Source: an uncultured Spirochaetaceae bacterium (GTDB taxonomy: Bacteria; Spirochaetota; Spirochaetia; Sphaerochaetales; Sphaerochaetaceae). Taken from it: DNA of 64,000 nt. Under the pieces are notes generated by a model, which did not search any database, was not told the origin of the DNA, and was given only the letters and a program-made list of their open reading frames with translations. The position numbers were made by a program, and so were the translations under genes. Location: contig OMYY01000005.1 in the NCBI GenBank assembly GCA_900315435.1, positions 28,147-92,146 of the forward strand, given 5' to 3'. Of the stretch, positions 17,973 to 26,733 are shown piece by piece (within the stretch, counting starts at the first letter, position 1; the number at the start of each line of letters is the position of its first letter).

Positions 17973-19685
17973 ATGATTCAACGAAAAGGCATCGGTACAG
18001 CATACGGTCTTGTGCGGGGCGAGGCCTATCTTTACCTCCACCATCCGGTCGCGGTAGCCCACGATTCCATCACTTCGGAGCAGGTGCCCGGCGAGATCCG
18101 GCGGTTCCATCAGGCGGTCGATGCCGCCATCGCCCTGCTGCGGGAAGGCAAGGGTGACAAGACCAGCCAGAGCATCATCGATACCCACGTGATGATGCTG
18201 GAGGATCCGGCCTTCAAGAGCCAGGTGGAGGACCGCATCACCCAGGACCTGGTCTGTGCCCCTTGGGCGGTCGAGTCGGTGGCGGAGCAGATGGTCAGCA
18301 TGCTCGACCAGAGCGGAGACGCGAGCCTGAAAGAGCGCTGCGATGATTTGCGAGACGTCTCTTTCCAGGTGATCGAGTGCCTTGAAGGCAGGAACCGCGG
18401 GAGCCTGGACCATCTGGACCATGACGTGATCCTGGTCAGCGACCGGCTGATGCCGAGCGAGCTCTTCCTGATGGACAAGACCCATGTGAAGGGCATCGCC
18501 CTCGATTCCGGCGGCCCCACCAGCCACGTGGCCATCCTTACCCGCTCCCTCCGTATCCCCTCGGTCATCGGTCTCGGCGACCTTTCCAGCCATGTCAGGC
18601 CGGCCAGCCAGGTGGTGGTCAACGGATTCGCTGGCAGCGTGGTGGTCGACCCCGACCAAGATACGTTGGAAAAATTCCATTACGATTTCCAACGGCTGTG
18701 GCTCCACGACCGCGAGCTGGAGAAACTCGCCAGGGAGACGACCGTCATGAAGGACGGCCGGATGCTGCATCTGATGGCCAACATCGAGATGATCGAGGAG
18801 GTGGACCACATCCATGAGGTGGGCTGCGACGGAGTGGGCCTGTTCCGTTCCGAGTACCTGATCATCAATCAAGGGGAAAATGTCAGCGAGGAGGTGCAGT
18901 TCAACGACTACCGCACCATCATCGAGAAGATGGCACCCAAGCCGGTGACCATCCGTACGTTCGACGTTGGCGGGGACAAGGTGGTTCCCGGACTGGGCAT
19001 CGACGAGCAGAACCCGATTCTTGGCTGGCGTGCTGTCCGCTTCTGTCTGTCCCGCAGGGATATCTTCCTGACCCAGCTTCGGGCCCTGCTCCGGGCTTCC
19101 GTCTATGGGAAGCTCAGGATCATGTTCCCGATGATCAGCGGTGTCGGAGAGCTGGACTCGGTGCTTGATGTGCTGGAGGAAGCCAAGCGTTCGCTTGCCG
19201 CCGCAGGCATTCCCTACGACAAGGATGTCCAGGTCGGGACGATGATCGAAGTGCCAAGCGCCGCGCTTTGCGCCGACCTGCTTGCCAAGCGTGTCGACTT
19301 TTTCTCGATCGGTACCAACGACCTGATCCAGTACACCTTGGCCGTTGACCGCGGGAACGAGAAAATCTCCTATCTCTACCAGCCCTTCCATCCGGCGGTG
19401 CTCCGTTCGATCCGCATGGTCATCGCGGCGGCCCATGCCGCCCACATCCCTTGCGGCATGTGCGGAGAGATGGCAGGCGACCCCCGCTGCTCGGTACTGC
19501 TTGCCGGTCTCGGGCTGGACGAGTTCTCCATGGACCCCCAGAAGGTGCTGGAGGTTCGCAGTGTGCTGCGCTCCGTCAGCTGGCAGGAGGCGAAGGAACT
19601 GAAAGACCGGGTCATGACGCTGGAGAGCGCCGATGCCGTGAGCCACACGATGGAAATCTGGATGAAGGACCATCAGGCCAGATAG
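17973..19685 (+). CDS. ptsI: Phosphoenolpyruvate-protein phosphotransferase (enzyme I)
   Basis: 570 residues from ATG 17973 (MIQRKGIGTAYGLVRG), the normal enzyme I length. The phosphohistidine motif GGPTSHVAILTR is intact with the active His at about residue 185; the PEP domain has GLFRSEYL, RTFDVGGDKV, FSIGTNDLIQYTLAVDR and the catalytic Cys in CGMCGEMAGD. Enzyme I passes phosphate from PEP to HPr for sugar uptake or regulation. No HPr, EII or HPr kinase gene lies in the window, so partners must be elsewhere. A frame open upstream to 17886 has no ribosome site and crosses the promoter region. Confidence 0.95.
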   Translation: MIQRKGIGTAYGLVRGEAYLYLHHPVAVAHDSITSEQVPGEIRRFHQAVDAAIALLREGKGDKTSQSIIDTHVMMLEDPAFKSQVEDRITQDLVCAPWAVESVAEQMVSMLDQSGDASLKERCDDLRDVSFQVIECLEGRNRGSLDHLDHDVILVSDRLMPSELFLMDKTHVKGIALDSGGPTSHVAILTRSLRIPSVIGLGDLSSHVRPASQVVVNGFAGSVVVDPDQDTLEKFHYDFQRLWLHDRELEKLARETTVMKDGRMLHLMANIEMIEEVDHIHEVGCDGVGLFRSEYLIINQGENVSEEVQFNDYRTIIEKMAPKPVTIRTFDVGGDKVVPGLGIDEQNPILGWRAVRFCLSRRDIFLTQLRALLRASVYGKLRIMFPMISGVGELDSVLDVLEEAKRSLAAAGIPYDKDVQVGTMIEVPSAALCADLLAKRVDFFSIGTNDLIQYTLAVDRGNEKISYLYQPFHPAVLRSIRMVIAAAHAAHIPCGMCGEMAGDPRCSVLLAGLGLDEFSMDPQKVLEVRSVLRSVSWQEAKELKDRVMTLESADAVSHTMEIWMKDHQAR

Positions 19686-19688
19686 GTG

Positions 19689-19717
19689 TTGCCTTTTTCG
19701 TTCCTTCATGAGATTAT
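19689..19717 (+). promoter_or_regulatory. Candidate promoter of der
   Basis: TTGCCT (19689-19694) and GATTAT (19712-19717) are 17 bp apart in the 58-bp gap between ptsI and der. The AAGGA ribosome site of der lies at 19730-19734. Confidence 0.45.
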
Positions 19718-19743
19718 TCAATCTCCTTCAAGGAATAAAGCAA

Positions 19744-21315
19744 ATGGATGAAATAATGGAAATGGAAGATACCAAGACGATTCCCACCGTTGCCATCATC
19801 GGGCGGCCGAACGTGGGAAAAAGCACGCTGTTCAACCGATTGCTCGGCAAGAGGCGCGCCATCACCAGCCCGGTTGCCGGCGTGACCCGTGACACGATCA
19901 GCGAACGCTGGCTTTTGGGCAACCACCCGGTCACCCTCGTCGACTCTGGCGGCGTCAAGGTGGACCAGGAGGAGATGGATTCGCTGGTTGCCAAGCGCTC
20001 CCTCGGCCTGCTCGACAAGGCCGACGCGATCCTCTTCATGGTCGACTGCACCGGCATGACCGCCGAGGACGACGAGTTGATGCAGACGCTGCGTCCCTAC
20101 ACCGACAAAGTCGTCCTGGTGGTCAACAAGGTTGATGACGAGAAGCGCAATGACCTGGTCTGGGACTTCTATGGCTATGGGTACCAGCGGGTGGTCGGCA
20201 TTTCTTCCGCCCACGGCCGCGGCATCGAGGACCTTGAGGATACCCTGATGGGGATCCTCAACCTGACGACGGTGGAGAACGCCCCGGAAAGCGCTCCGCA
20301 GCTGCGCTTGGCCATCCTGGGCAAGCCCAACACGGGCAAGAGCACCCTGACCAACCTGCTGGTCGGCAGCGACCTGTCTTTGGTCAGTGATATCGCCGGC
20401 ACCACCCGTGACGTGGTGCGTGGCACCTTCACCTACAAGGGAACCGAGTTCTCCGTCATGGATACCGCCGGTATCCGCCGCAAGGGGAAGGTGGAGGACG
20501 ATGTCGAATACTACTCGGTCAACCGCGCCATCAAGAGCATCGACGAGGCCGATGTGGTGGTGTTGATGATCGACTCCCTCGAGGGCGTGACCGACCAGGA
20601 CAAGAAAATCGCCGGTCTGGTGACTCGCCGTGGTGTCGGAATCGTCCTGGTGCTGAACAAGATCGACCTGTTGACCGTGAAGAACCAGCTGCAGGCCATC
20701 GAGGACCGTACGCGTTTCCTCTTTCCGGTCCTTGGCTTCGCTCCCCTTGTCGCCATCAGCGCCAAGAATGGCGAGAACATCGGCAAACTGCTGGATACTG
20801 TCTGGGAAGTCCACTGCGAGATGCAGAAGCGCGTCGACACTTCGGTCCTGAATGCCGCAGTCGCCCGATGGGGCGAGAGATACCAGCCGCCACGAGGCGA
20901 GCTGGGCCATTACAAGGTCTATTATGGCACCCAGATCAGCGCCGCACCGGTCAAGTTCCTCTTCTTCGTCAACCACACGAAGGATTTTCCTCCAGCGTAC
21001 CTCCAGTACCTGAAGAACTGCATCCGCAAGGACCTCGGCTTCACGATGGTGCCGGTGGAGATCGACCTGCGCGAGCGACGCCGTAATCCGTCGTTGCACG
21101 ACAAGCCGAAACAGGTGGTCAGTCTGACGGCAATCAAGAAGCATGCGGCCGAAAAGGCGGTGAAGGCCAGAAGCGGAGGAAGGGCAAAAGCCAAGGCTCG
21201 TCCGGTCAAGCCGGGAAACAAGGCGTCCTATGGCAAGGCGTTGAAGCGGCAGAGCAAGATCCAGAAGAATGCCGGGCAGATGCAGCAGCACCTGCAGAAG
21301 AAGCATGGACGCTGA
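19744..21315 (+). CDS. der: Ribosome biogenesis GTPase Der (EngA)
   Basis: 523 residues from ATG 19744, chosen for the AAGGA site 9 nt upstream. Two tandem GTPase domains are visible: P-loop GRPNVGKSTLFN with DSGG and NKVD in the first, and GKPNTGKSTLTN with DTAGIRRKG and NKID in the second, then a KH-like domain. The last 50 residues are a Lys/Arg/Gln-rich tail. Der acts in 50S assembly. The second P-loop has Thr where most have Val (GKPNTGKS). The end overlaps the next gene by 11 bp. Confidence 0.95.
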   Translation: MDEIMEMEDTKTIPTVAIIGRPNVGKSTLFNRLLGKRRAITSPVAGVTRDTISERWLLGNHPVTLVDSGGVKVDQEEMDSLVAKRSLGLLDKADAILFMVDCTGMTAEDDELMQTLRPYTDKVVLVVNKVDDEKRNDLVWDFYGYGYQRVVGISSAHGRGIEDLEDTLMGILNLTTVENAPESAPQLRLAILGKPNTGKSTLTNLLVGSDLSLVSDIAGTTRDVVRGTFTYKGTEFSVMDTAGIRRKGKVEDDVEYYSVNRAIKSIDEADVVVLMIDSLEGVTDQDKKIAGLVTRRGVGIVLVLNKIDLLTVKNQLQAIEDRTRFLFPVLGFAPLVAISAKNGENIGKLLDTVWEVHCEMQKRVDTSVLNAAVARWGERYQPPRGELGHYKVYYGTQISAAPVKFLFFVNHTKDFPPAYLQYLKNCIRKDLGFTMVPVEIDLRERRRNPSLHDKPKQVVSLTAIKKHAAEKAVKARSGGRAKAKARPVKPGNKASYGKALKRQSKIQKNAGQMQQHLQKKHGR

Positions 21316-22000
21316 GATCAAGGCAGTCGCTTTTGATGTCGATGGTACCCTCTATCCCCAACGGAGCTACTATTGGCGTATGTTCCTGGCCGGGGTGAAG
21401 GCGCCGTTGCTCGCCTGGGCTTACAACCGTGCCAGGAGGGCCTACCGGATCGAGCAGGCCAGCCGGCCTACCGTCCCGGAGAACCGGGCAGGATACCTGG
21501 ACCGGCTTTCCCGGCTGATGCTCGGCTCTCTCCATCGCAAGGCCACCCGACGGTCGGTCGACCGGATGGGAAAACTGGTGGATGTCGTGTTCTATGCCAG
21601 CTGGAGACGGCTGTACCAGGCAGTTCCCGAGCGCAGGGGAATGCGTGAGACGCTGCATGCGCTCAAGGAACGAGGCTATACGATTGCCGTTCTGAGCGAT
21701 TTCCCGTTGGAAGGGAAGCTCAAGGCCCTCGGGGTGGACGACGTGGTGGATGTCGCTCTCTCCAGCGAGGACATCGGTTACCTGAAACCCGATCCCCGGG
21801 TATTTTCGAAACTGGTTTCTTGTATCAATCTTGAGCCTCAAGAGGTTTTATATGTGGGAGACAGCTACCGCAAGGATGTGTTGGGCGCGCGTGGGGCGGG
21901 CTTGCATTCCTGCCTGATCACCTCGGGCAGGAAGAAGCGCCACCTGTTCCCCGAAGCGGAGTATGTGGTAACATCGTATTCGGAACTTGCTGCTCTCTAA
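21305..22000 (+). CDS. HAD superfamily hydrolase (subfamily IA)
   Basis: 231 residues from ATG 21305, which lies inside the end of der. HAD motif I is FDVDGTLYP (residues about 10-18), a helical cap follows (about 20-110), motif II is VLSDFP and the motif III/IV region is LKPDPRVF with YVGDSYRKDVLGARGAG. Proteins of this layout are small-molecule phosphatases; the substrate cannot be read from the sequence. It is coupled to der and 14 bp before the coiled-coil gene. Confidence 0.85.
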   Translation: MDAEIKAVAFDVDGTLYPQRSYYWRMFLAGVKAPLLAWAYNRARRAYRIEQASRPTVPENRAGYLDRLSRLMLGSLHRKATRRSVDRMGKLVDVVFYASWRRLYQAVPERRGMRETLHALKERGYTIAVLSDFPLEGKLKALGVDDVVDVALSSEDIGYLKPDPRVFSKLVSCINLEPQEVLYVGDSYRKDVLGARGAGLHSCLITSGRKKRHLFPEAEYVVTSYSELAAL

Positions 22001-22014
22001 AGGGGGTTCTTGCC

Positions 22015-23808
22015 TTGACGTTTTATGTTTTCGCATTTGTGTTGTTTGCCGTTAATTTTGTAATCAGTCTCCTGCTCTTTGGCGCCGCCAATGACCGCAA
22101 GAAGATGATGCGGATCCAGGAACAATTGAAAAGGCTTGGGGCCGCCAGCGAGAAGGAGAACTACCGTCTGCGTGAGAATTCCCAGCATGCGATCGAGATT
22201 GTCAACCAGAAAATCGTCCAGGCCCAGAACGTGATGGGGGATATGGACGGGAAGATTCTCGATATCCAGAACCGTAGCCAGGATTTGGCGAAGCTTCAGG
22301 CGATATTGGCCAACTACCGGCAGGTGATGGGCCAGCTCGCCTCGATCACCGACCAGGCCGAAGCACGCATCCAGGAAATCCGTGGCGATATCGCCGAGGT
22401 GGAGCAGATCCGCCAGACCATCGCCCGGTTCCAGGAGGATACCGCCAAGGAGAAAACCGCCATCGAGACGATGCGGACAGAGGGCGAGACCGCCCTGAAG
22501 ACGATGCGGGAGGAGAACGAGGCGGCGGTCAAGAGCCTGCTTGCCGCAAGTGAGGAGAAGCTGACCGGTTTCCAGAAGCAGGTCGAGGAACTGATGGAAA
22601 AGACCAAGAGTTCCATCGACAGCTACACCGAGGCTTTGGAGAAGCAAAAGCAGGACGCACTCCAGGCGGTAGAGGAGCAGGGGAAGAAGTTCGGCGAGTT
22701 CGAGCAACAGATGAAGGAATCCTTGCAGAAGAGCGAGGACGACTTCAAACGGCTACGCTTCGAGACCGTCGGCCAGGTGGACAAGGATATGTCCAACTTC
22801 ACCATCAGTTGTGCAGAGAAGATGGAGACGGTCTTCAAGCAGACCATCGAGCAGATTGACGCCTCCTTCCATACCATGGTCTCCACCAGCCAGGTCTTCA
22901 TCAACGAGCTGGATGGCCGCCTCGCCTCCGCAAAGGATATCGCCGCCACATTGGACGCCAACAGCGCCCAGCGGCTCGAGGAGGTCAGCAAGAAGTTGGC
23001 AGAGTACACCCACCAGCTTACCAACAACGAGGCGCTCAACGCCACCCAGGAGAGCCACAAGCAACAGATGGAGCAGTCGATCGACGAGTTACAGGCAGAG
23101 ACCGACGCCCTGCACGGCGAGCTTGAGCGGCTGAAGACCGAGAAGGCAGAGATTGTCAGGGAAATGGAGGAGCGGGCCGAACATATGGCCGACGATGTCG
23201 CCTCGGTTCCCGCCCAGGCTCCCGAAAACCCTGATGACCAAGAGCCGGTGTTCGATTTCAAACCGATCCCTTCCAGTGCCTTCAACGAGCAGCCGGCATC
23301 CGGAAAGGAAACTGATTCCGACCTAGGTTTCGAGCTTCCCAAAGCAGAGGAGCAATCCGCTTCTCTTGCAGAGTCCAATGCCTCAGCCCCAGCCGGCACA
23401 GGGACCGAACCCCCGTTGGACTTCACCATTCCCGCCGAGGCGCTTGCCGCCGACGAACCTGAGGCAGAGGCGGTTCCAGAGGAAGATCCTGTTCTTGACG
23501 ATCTGCTCGAGACAGAGCCGGAGTCCAAAACGGGAAAGGAGCCAGAAGAACAGGACGCTGGTGAAAAAGCATCTTCTGAATACACCACCCAGGAAAAGGT
23601 AGTCGAGGCAGAAGGGGAAGTGGACCCTGAAGAAGAACCAGTGCTCGACGATATGGTGGATCTTGAAGAGCCTCAGCGGAGCGCAGAGCGTGAGATTATT
23701 TCCTCCCTGGCCGATCTGGAGACACGTGAGGTCAAGTCTGAGCCTGAGAAAAAGCCCAAGCAGTACATCCCCGTCGGGGACGATGAGTCGATTAGCCTGG
23801 ACGATTGA
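22015..23808 (+). CDS. Membrane-anchored spirochaetal coiled-coil protein (SpiroCoCo type)
   Basis: 597 residues from a TTG start at 22015, supported by AGGGGG at 22001-22006. Residues 1-23 form a membrane helix (FYVFAFVLFAVNFVISLLLFG), residues about 30-395 are a heptad-rich coiled coil dominated by Glu, Lys, Gln and Ala, and residues about 396-597 are an acidic, proline-containing low-complexity tail ending ISLDD. Long coiled coils with this plan are known in spirochaetes; a role in cell shape or envelope scaffolding is only inferred. A hairpin terminator follows. Confidence 0.8.
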   Translation: MTFYVFAFVLFAVNFVISLLLFGAANDRKKMMRIQEQLKRLGAASEKENYRLRENSQHAIEIVNQKIVQAQNVMGDMDGKILDIQNRSQDLAKLQAILANYRQVMGQLASITDQAEARIQEIRGDIAEVEQIRQTIARFQEDTAKEKTAIETMRTEGETALKTMREENEAAVKSLLAASEEKLTGFQKQVEELMEKTKSSIDSYTEALEKQKQDALQAVEEQGKKFGEFEQQMKESLQKSEDDFKRLRFETVGQVDKDMSNFTISCAEKMETVFKQTIEQIDASFHTMVSTSQVFINELDGRLASAKDIAATLDANSAQRLEEVSKKLAEYTHQLTNNEALNATQESHKQQMEQSIDELQAETDALHGELERLKTEKAEIVREMEERAEHMADDVASVPAQAPENPDDQEPVFDFKPIPSSAFNEQPASGKETDSDLGFELPKAEEQSASLAESNASAPAGTGTEPPLDFTIPAEALAADEPEAEAVPEEDPVLDDLLETEPESKTGKEPEEQDAGEKASSEYTTQEKVVEAEGEVDPEEEPVLDDMVDLEEPQRSAEREIISSLADLETREVKSEPEKKPKQYIPVGDDESISLDD

Positions 23809-23819
23809 GCCGGGCTCCC

Positions 23820-23849
23820 TTGACGATGGCAATTGTCCATGAGTATGTT
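23820..23849 (+). promoter_or_regulatory. Promoter of grpE, twin of the dnaK promoter
   Basis: TTGACG (23820-23825) and TATGTT (23844-23849) are 18 bp apart. The -35 side (TTGACGAT) and the -10 side (TGAGTATGTT) are identical to those of the dnaK promoter at 24610. The predicted start site falls within the hairpin at 23853. Confidence 0.7.
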
Positions 23850-23852
23850 TCA

Positions 23853-23886
23853 TGCGTATCCCTGCGGGGGTACGCAGTATTTTTTG
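23853..23886 (+). terminator. Terminator hairpin between the coiled-coil gene and grpE
   Basis: TGCGTATCCC (23853-23862), loop TGCG and GGGGTACGCA (23867-23876) form a 10-bp stem with one G-T pair, followed by GTATTTTTT. It most likely ends transcripts of the upstream gene, but it lies after the predicted grpE promoter, so it could also sit in the 5' leader of grpE. Confidence 0.75.
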
Positions 23887-23902
23887 TTCGTGAGGGAAAA
23901 GT

Positions 23903-24613
23903 ATGAAAATCAACGTGAACAACCACGAGGACTCCGGGAAGGAAGCTGAGAAAGCGAGCGCACAGCAGGAGGCCACGAAAAAGCCGGAGGCTCAGGCTGA
24001 ACCCGCTGAGAAGCAGAAGGATTCCCAAGAAGTCAAGAAGGAACCGACTCCTCAGGAGCAGATTGCCGCGCTTCAGGCGCAGGTGGCGTTGCTCCAGGCC
24101 CAGCTTTCGGCGGCCGACCAGAAGAGCCTGCACGATGCACAGACAATCAGCCAGCTCAACGACAAGGTGCAGGATTGGCAGGACAAATACGCCAGCATGC
24201 AGCGCTATGCCTCCACGATGGCCTCTGACATGAAGCGCATGCAGAGCAACACCGCGATGGAGATCGAGAGAGCCAAGGAGAAGATCCTGAAAGACCTGCT
24301 TCCGACCCTTGATGACTTCGAACGCGCCCTGCAGGCAGGCAAGGAGGACCAGTCCAAGGACTTCGAGAAAATGCTCGAGGGTGTGCAGATGATCAACGAC
24401 AAGATGTACCAGCACCTTGCCGGCCAGTTCGGCCTGAAGAAAATGGAGACTGATGGCAAACCGTTCGACCCGTCCCGGCACGAGGCGTTGCAGATGGTCA
24501 AGGACGACAAGTACAAGGACAAGACGGTCACGATGACCTATCAATCCGGATACCTGCTTGGCGACAAGGTGATCCGTCCCGCGAAAGTGGTGGTCAGCCA
24601 ACCTTCCAATTGA
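23903..24613 (+). CDS. grpE: Nucleotide exchange factor GrpE
   Basis: 236 residues. The first 50 are charged and disordered (KEAEKASAQQEATKKPEA), then a long coiled helix (about 50-140) and the GrpE beta domain with LLPTLDDFERAL and the C-terminal signature FDPSRHEALQMV and VIRPAKVVVSQP. GrpE releases ADP from DnaK. GAGGG at 23892-23896 is the ribosome site. It is transcribed from a promoter like that of dnaK, and dnaK follows after 89 bp. Confidence 0.96.
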   Translation: MKINVNNHEDSGKEAEKASAQQEATKKPEAQAEPAEKQKDSQEVKKEPTPQEQIAALQAQVALLQAQLSAADQKSLHDAQTISQLNDKVQDWQDKYASMQRYASTMASDMKRMQSNTAMEIERAKEKILKDLLPTLDDFERALQAGKEDQSKDFEKMLEGVQMINDKMYQHLAGQFGLKKMETDGKPFDPSRHEALQMVKDDKYKDKTVTMTYQSGYLLGDKVIRPAKVVVSQPSN

Positions 24614-24638
24614 CGATTGCGCCAAGCGTGAGTATGTT
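24610..24638 (+). promoter_or_regulatory. Promoter of dnaK, twin of the grpE promoter
   Basis: TTGACG (24610-24615) overlaps the grpE stop codon and TATGTT (24633-24638) is 17 bp further on. TTGACGAT and TGAGTATGTT are shared with the grpE promoter although the spacer differs. No CIRCE (TTAGCACTC-N9-GAGTGCTAA) was seen here. Confidence 0.7.
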
Positions 24639-24702
24639 ACAGACGTTCCGATAAGGAACAGGAAAACTTTTGAAATTATCGGGAATTTGAGGAGATACAG
24701 AT

Positions 24703-26649
24703 ATGGGAAAGATTATTGGTATTGACCTTGGCACGACCAACAGTTGTGTCGCGGTGATGGAGGGTAACGAACCTCACGTCATCATCAACAGCGATGGCGC
24801 CCGCACGACGCCGTCCATCGTGGCTTTCACCGACAAGGGCGAGCAGCTCGTCGGCCAGCCGGCCAAGAACCAGATGGTCACGAACGCCGAGAACACGATT
24901 TATTCAATCAAGCGTTTCATGGGCCACAAGTATCAGGACGCTGATGTCCAGCAGGAGCTGGGCAGATTGCCGTATAAGGTGACCAGCGACGCTCAGGGCT
25001 ATGTCCGTGTCGTCGCCCAAGGCAAGGAATACTCTCCGGAGCAGATTTCCGCCGCCATCCTTCAGAAGATGAAGGCAGCTGCGGAGGCCTATCTGAAGGA
25101 GCCGGTGACCGAGGCGGTCATCACGGTCCCTGCCTATTTCAACGATGCCCAGCGCCAAGCCACCAAGGACGCAGGAAAGATCGCCGGCCTTGATGTGAAG
25201 CGTATCGTCAACGAGCCTACCGCCAGCGCTCTGGCCTACGGCTTGGACAAGACCAACAAGGAAGAGAAGATTGCCGTCTATGACTTCGGCGGCGGTACCT
25301 TCGATGTCTCCATCCTGGAGCTCGGAGACGGCGTTTTCGAAGTCAAGAGCACCAACGGTGATACCCACCTTGGCGGTGATGACTTCGATGCGAAGATCAT
25401 CGATTGGATGAACGAGGAGTTCAAGGCGCAGTATGGCATCAACCTGAAGAACGATACCATGGCCCTGCAGAGGATGAAGGAAGAGGCGGAGAAGGCGAAG
25501 ATCGCTCTTTCCAGCACGATGAACTACACCATCAGCCTGCCTTTCATCGCCAACAAGGACAACCGCCCGTTGAACCTGCAGATGGATCTTTCCCGGGCCC
25601 ACTTCGAGGCCATGACCGCCGACTTGGTCGAGCGTAGCCGTGGTCCGGTCACCAATGCGTTGCGTGATGCTGGCCTGACGATCCACGATATCGACGAGGT
25701 CATTCTTGTTGGTGGCACGACCCGTATCCCCGCGGTCCAGGAAGCAGTCAAGGAGATGTTCGGCGGCAAGGAGCCGATGAAGGGTGTCAACCCGGATGAG
25801 GTAGTCGCCATGGGCGCCGCCATTCAGGGTGGTATTCTTGGCGGAACCGTCAAGGACGTCGTCCTGCTTGATGTCACTCCGCTTTCCCTGGGCATCGAGA
25901 CCCTCGGTGGCGTGTGCACCAAGATGATTCCTCGCAACACCACGATTCCGACTCACAAGAGCCAGATTTTCACTACTGCGGCTGATGGCCAGACCGAGGT
26001 CGGCATCAAGGTCCTGCAGGGCGAACGTGAGATGGCTGCCCAGAACAGGGTCCTCGGCACCTTTACCTTGGACCAGATTCCGGCTGCTCCGCGTGGAGTT
26101 CCGCAGATTGAGGTTTCCTTCGATATCGATGCCAATGGCATCGTCCATGTGTCCGCCAAGGACACCGGTACGGGCAAGGAAGCCCACATCAAGATCGAGA
26201 GCTCTTCCGGACTTTCCGACGAGGAGATCGACCGCATGGTGAAGGAAGCCAAGGACCACGCCGACGAGGACAAGAAGGCCAAGGAGAAGGTGGACGCCCG
26301 CAACAACGCCGAGACCATGATGTACAGCACCGAGAAGTCGCTGAAGAGCTACGGCGACAAGATCTCCGCTGACGACAAGGCCAAGATTGAGAAGGCGATT
26401 GCCGACTTGAAGAGCACGCTCTCCAACAGCGCCGCCTCTACCGAAGAGCTGAAGGCCAAAACCCAGGCTCTGCAGGAAGCCTCCTACAAGCTCGCCGAGG
26501 AGATTTACAAGCACGCAGGTGCCAACAATCAGAACGGCGGAGCCCAGGGTGGTCCTGCAAACGGCGGGGCTCAGGGCGGTGCGGCCAGTGGTCCGACGAC
26601 CCATCAGGGTACAGGTCCTGATGACGCCGGCTATGAGGTCGTGAACTGA
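24703..26649 (+). CDS. dnaK: Chaperone DnaK (Hsp70)
   Basis: 648 residues starting [21 protein letters not shown]. The ATPase domain has the phosphate motifs [21 protein letters not shown] and [11 protein letters not shown]; the linker [18 protein letters not shown] leads to the substrate domain. The C-terminal lid ends in a Gly/Asn/Gln-rich tail and DDAGYEVVN, similar to the EEVD-like acidic ends of bacterial DnaK. It acts with GrpE and DnaJ, encoded on either side. GAGGAG precedes the start. Confidence 0.98.
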   Translation: MGKIIGIDLGTTNSCVAVMEGNEPHVIINSDGARTTPSIVAFTDKGEQLVGQPAKNQMVTNAENTIYSIKRFMGHKYQDADVQQELGRLPYKVTSDAQGYVRVVAQGKEYSPEQISAAILQKMKAAAEAYLKEPVTEAVITVPAYFNDAQRQATKDAGKIAGLDVKRIVNEPTASALAYGLDKTNKEEKIAVYDFGGGTFDVSILELGDGVFEVKSTNGDTHLGGDDFDAKIIDWMNEEFKAQYGINLKNDTMALQRMKEEAEKAKIALSSTMNYTISLPFIANKDNRPLNLQMDLSRAHFEAMTADLVERSRGPVTNALRDAGLTIHDIDEVILVGGTTRIPAVQEAVKEMFGGKEPMKGVNPDEVVAMGAAIQGGILGGTVKDVVLLDVTPLSLGIETLGGVCTKMIPRNTTIPTHKSQIFTTAADGQTEVGIKVLQGEREMAAQNRVLGTFTLDQIPAAPRGVPQIEVSFDIDANGIVHVSAKDTGTGKEAHIKIESSSGLSDEEIDRMVKEAKDHADEDKKAKEKVDARNNAETMMYSTEKSLKSYGDKISADDKAKIEKAIADLKSTLSNSAASTEELKAKTQALQEASYKLAEEIYKHAGANNQNGGAQGGPANGGAQGGAASGPTTHQGTGPDDAGYEVVN

Positions 26650-26679
26650 TTCCGGCTTTTTGCTACAATGCAATATCAT

Positions 26680-26716
26680 CACATCATGTCGGCCCCGAAA
26701 AAGCCGACATGATGTG
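26680..26716. repeat. Perfect 14-bp inverted repeat with 9-nt spacer between dnaK and dnaJ
   Basis: CACATCATGTCGGC (26680-26693) and GCCGACATGATGTG (26703-26716) are perfect reverse complements around a 9-nt loop. No T run follows, so it is not a usual terminator. The repeat ends 5 nt before the dnaJ ribosome site (GAGGA at 26722-26726). The 9-nt spacer is like that of CIRCE but the sequence is unrelated. A role as an operator or as a processing site that lowers dnaJ relative to dnaK is inference. Confidence 0.85.
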
Positions 26717-26733
26717 TGTTTGAGGACTTTCCT

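Noticed and set aside
17646..19721. Minus-strand frame of 691 codons opposite ptsI
   Set aside because: It is antisense to an intact enzyme I gene and reads into the GerMN gene in another frame.
23809..24702. CIRCE heat-shock operator before grpE or dnaK
   Set aside because: I looked for TTAGCACTC-N9-GAGTGCTAA in both gaps and found no match.
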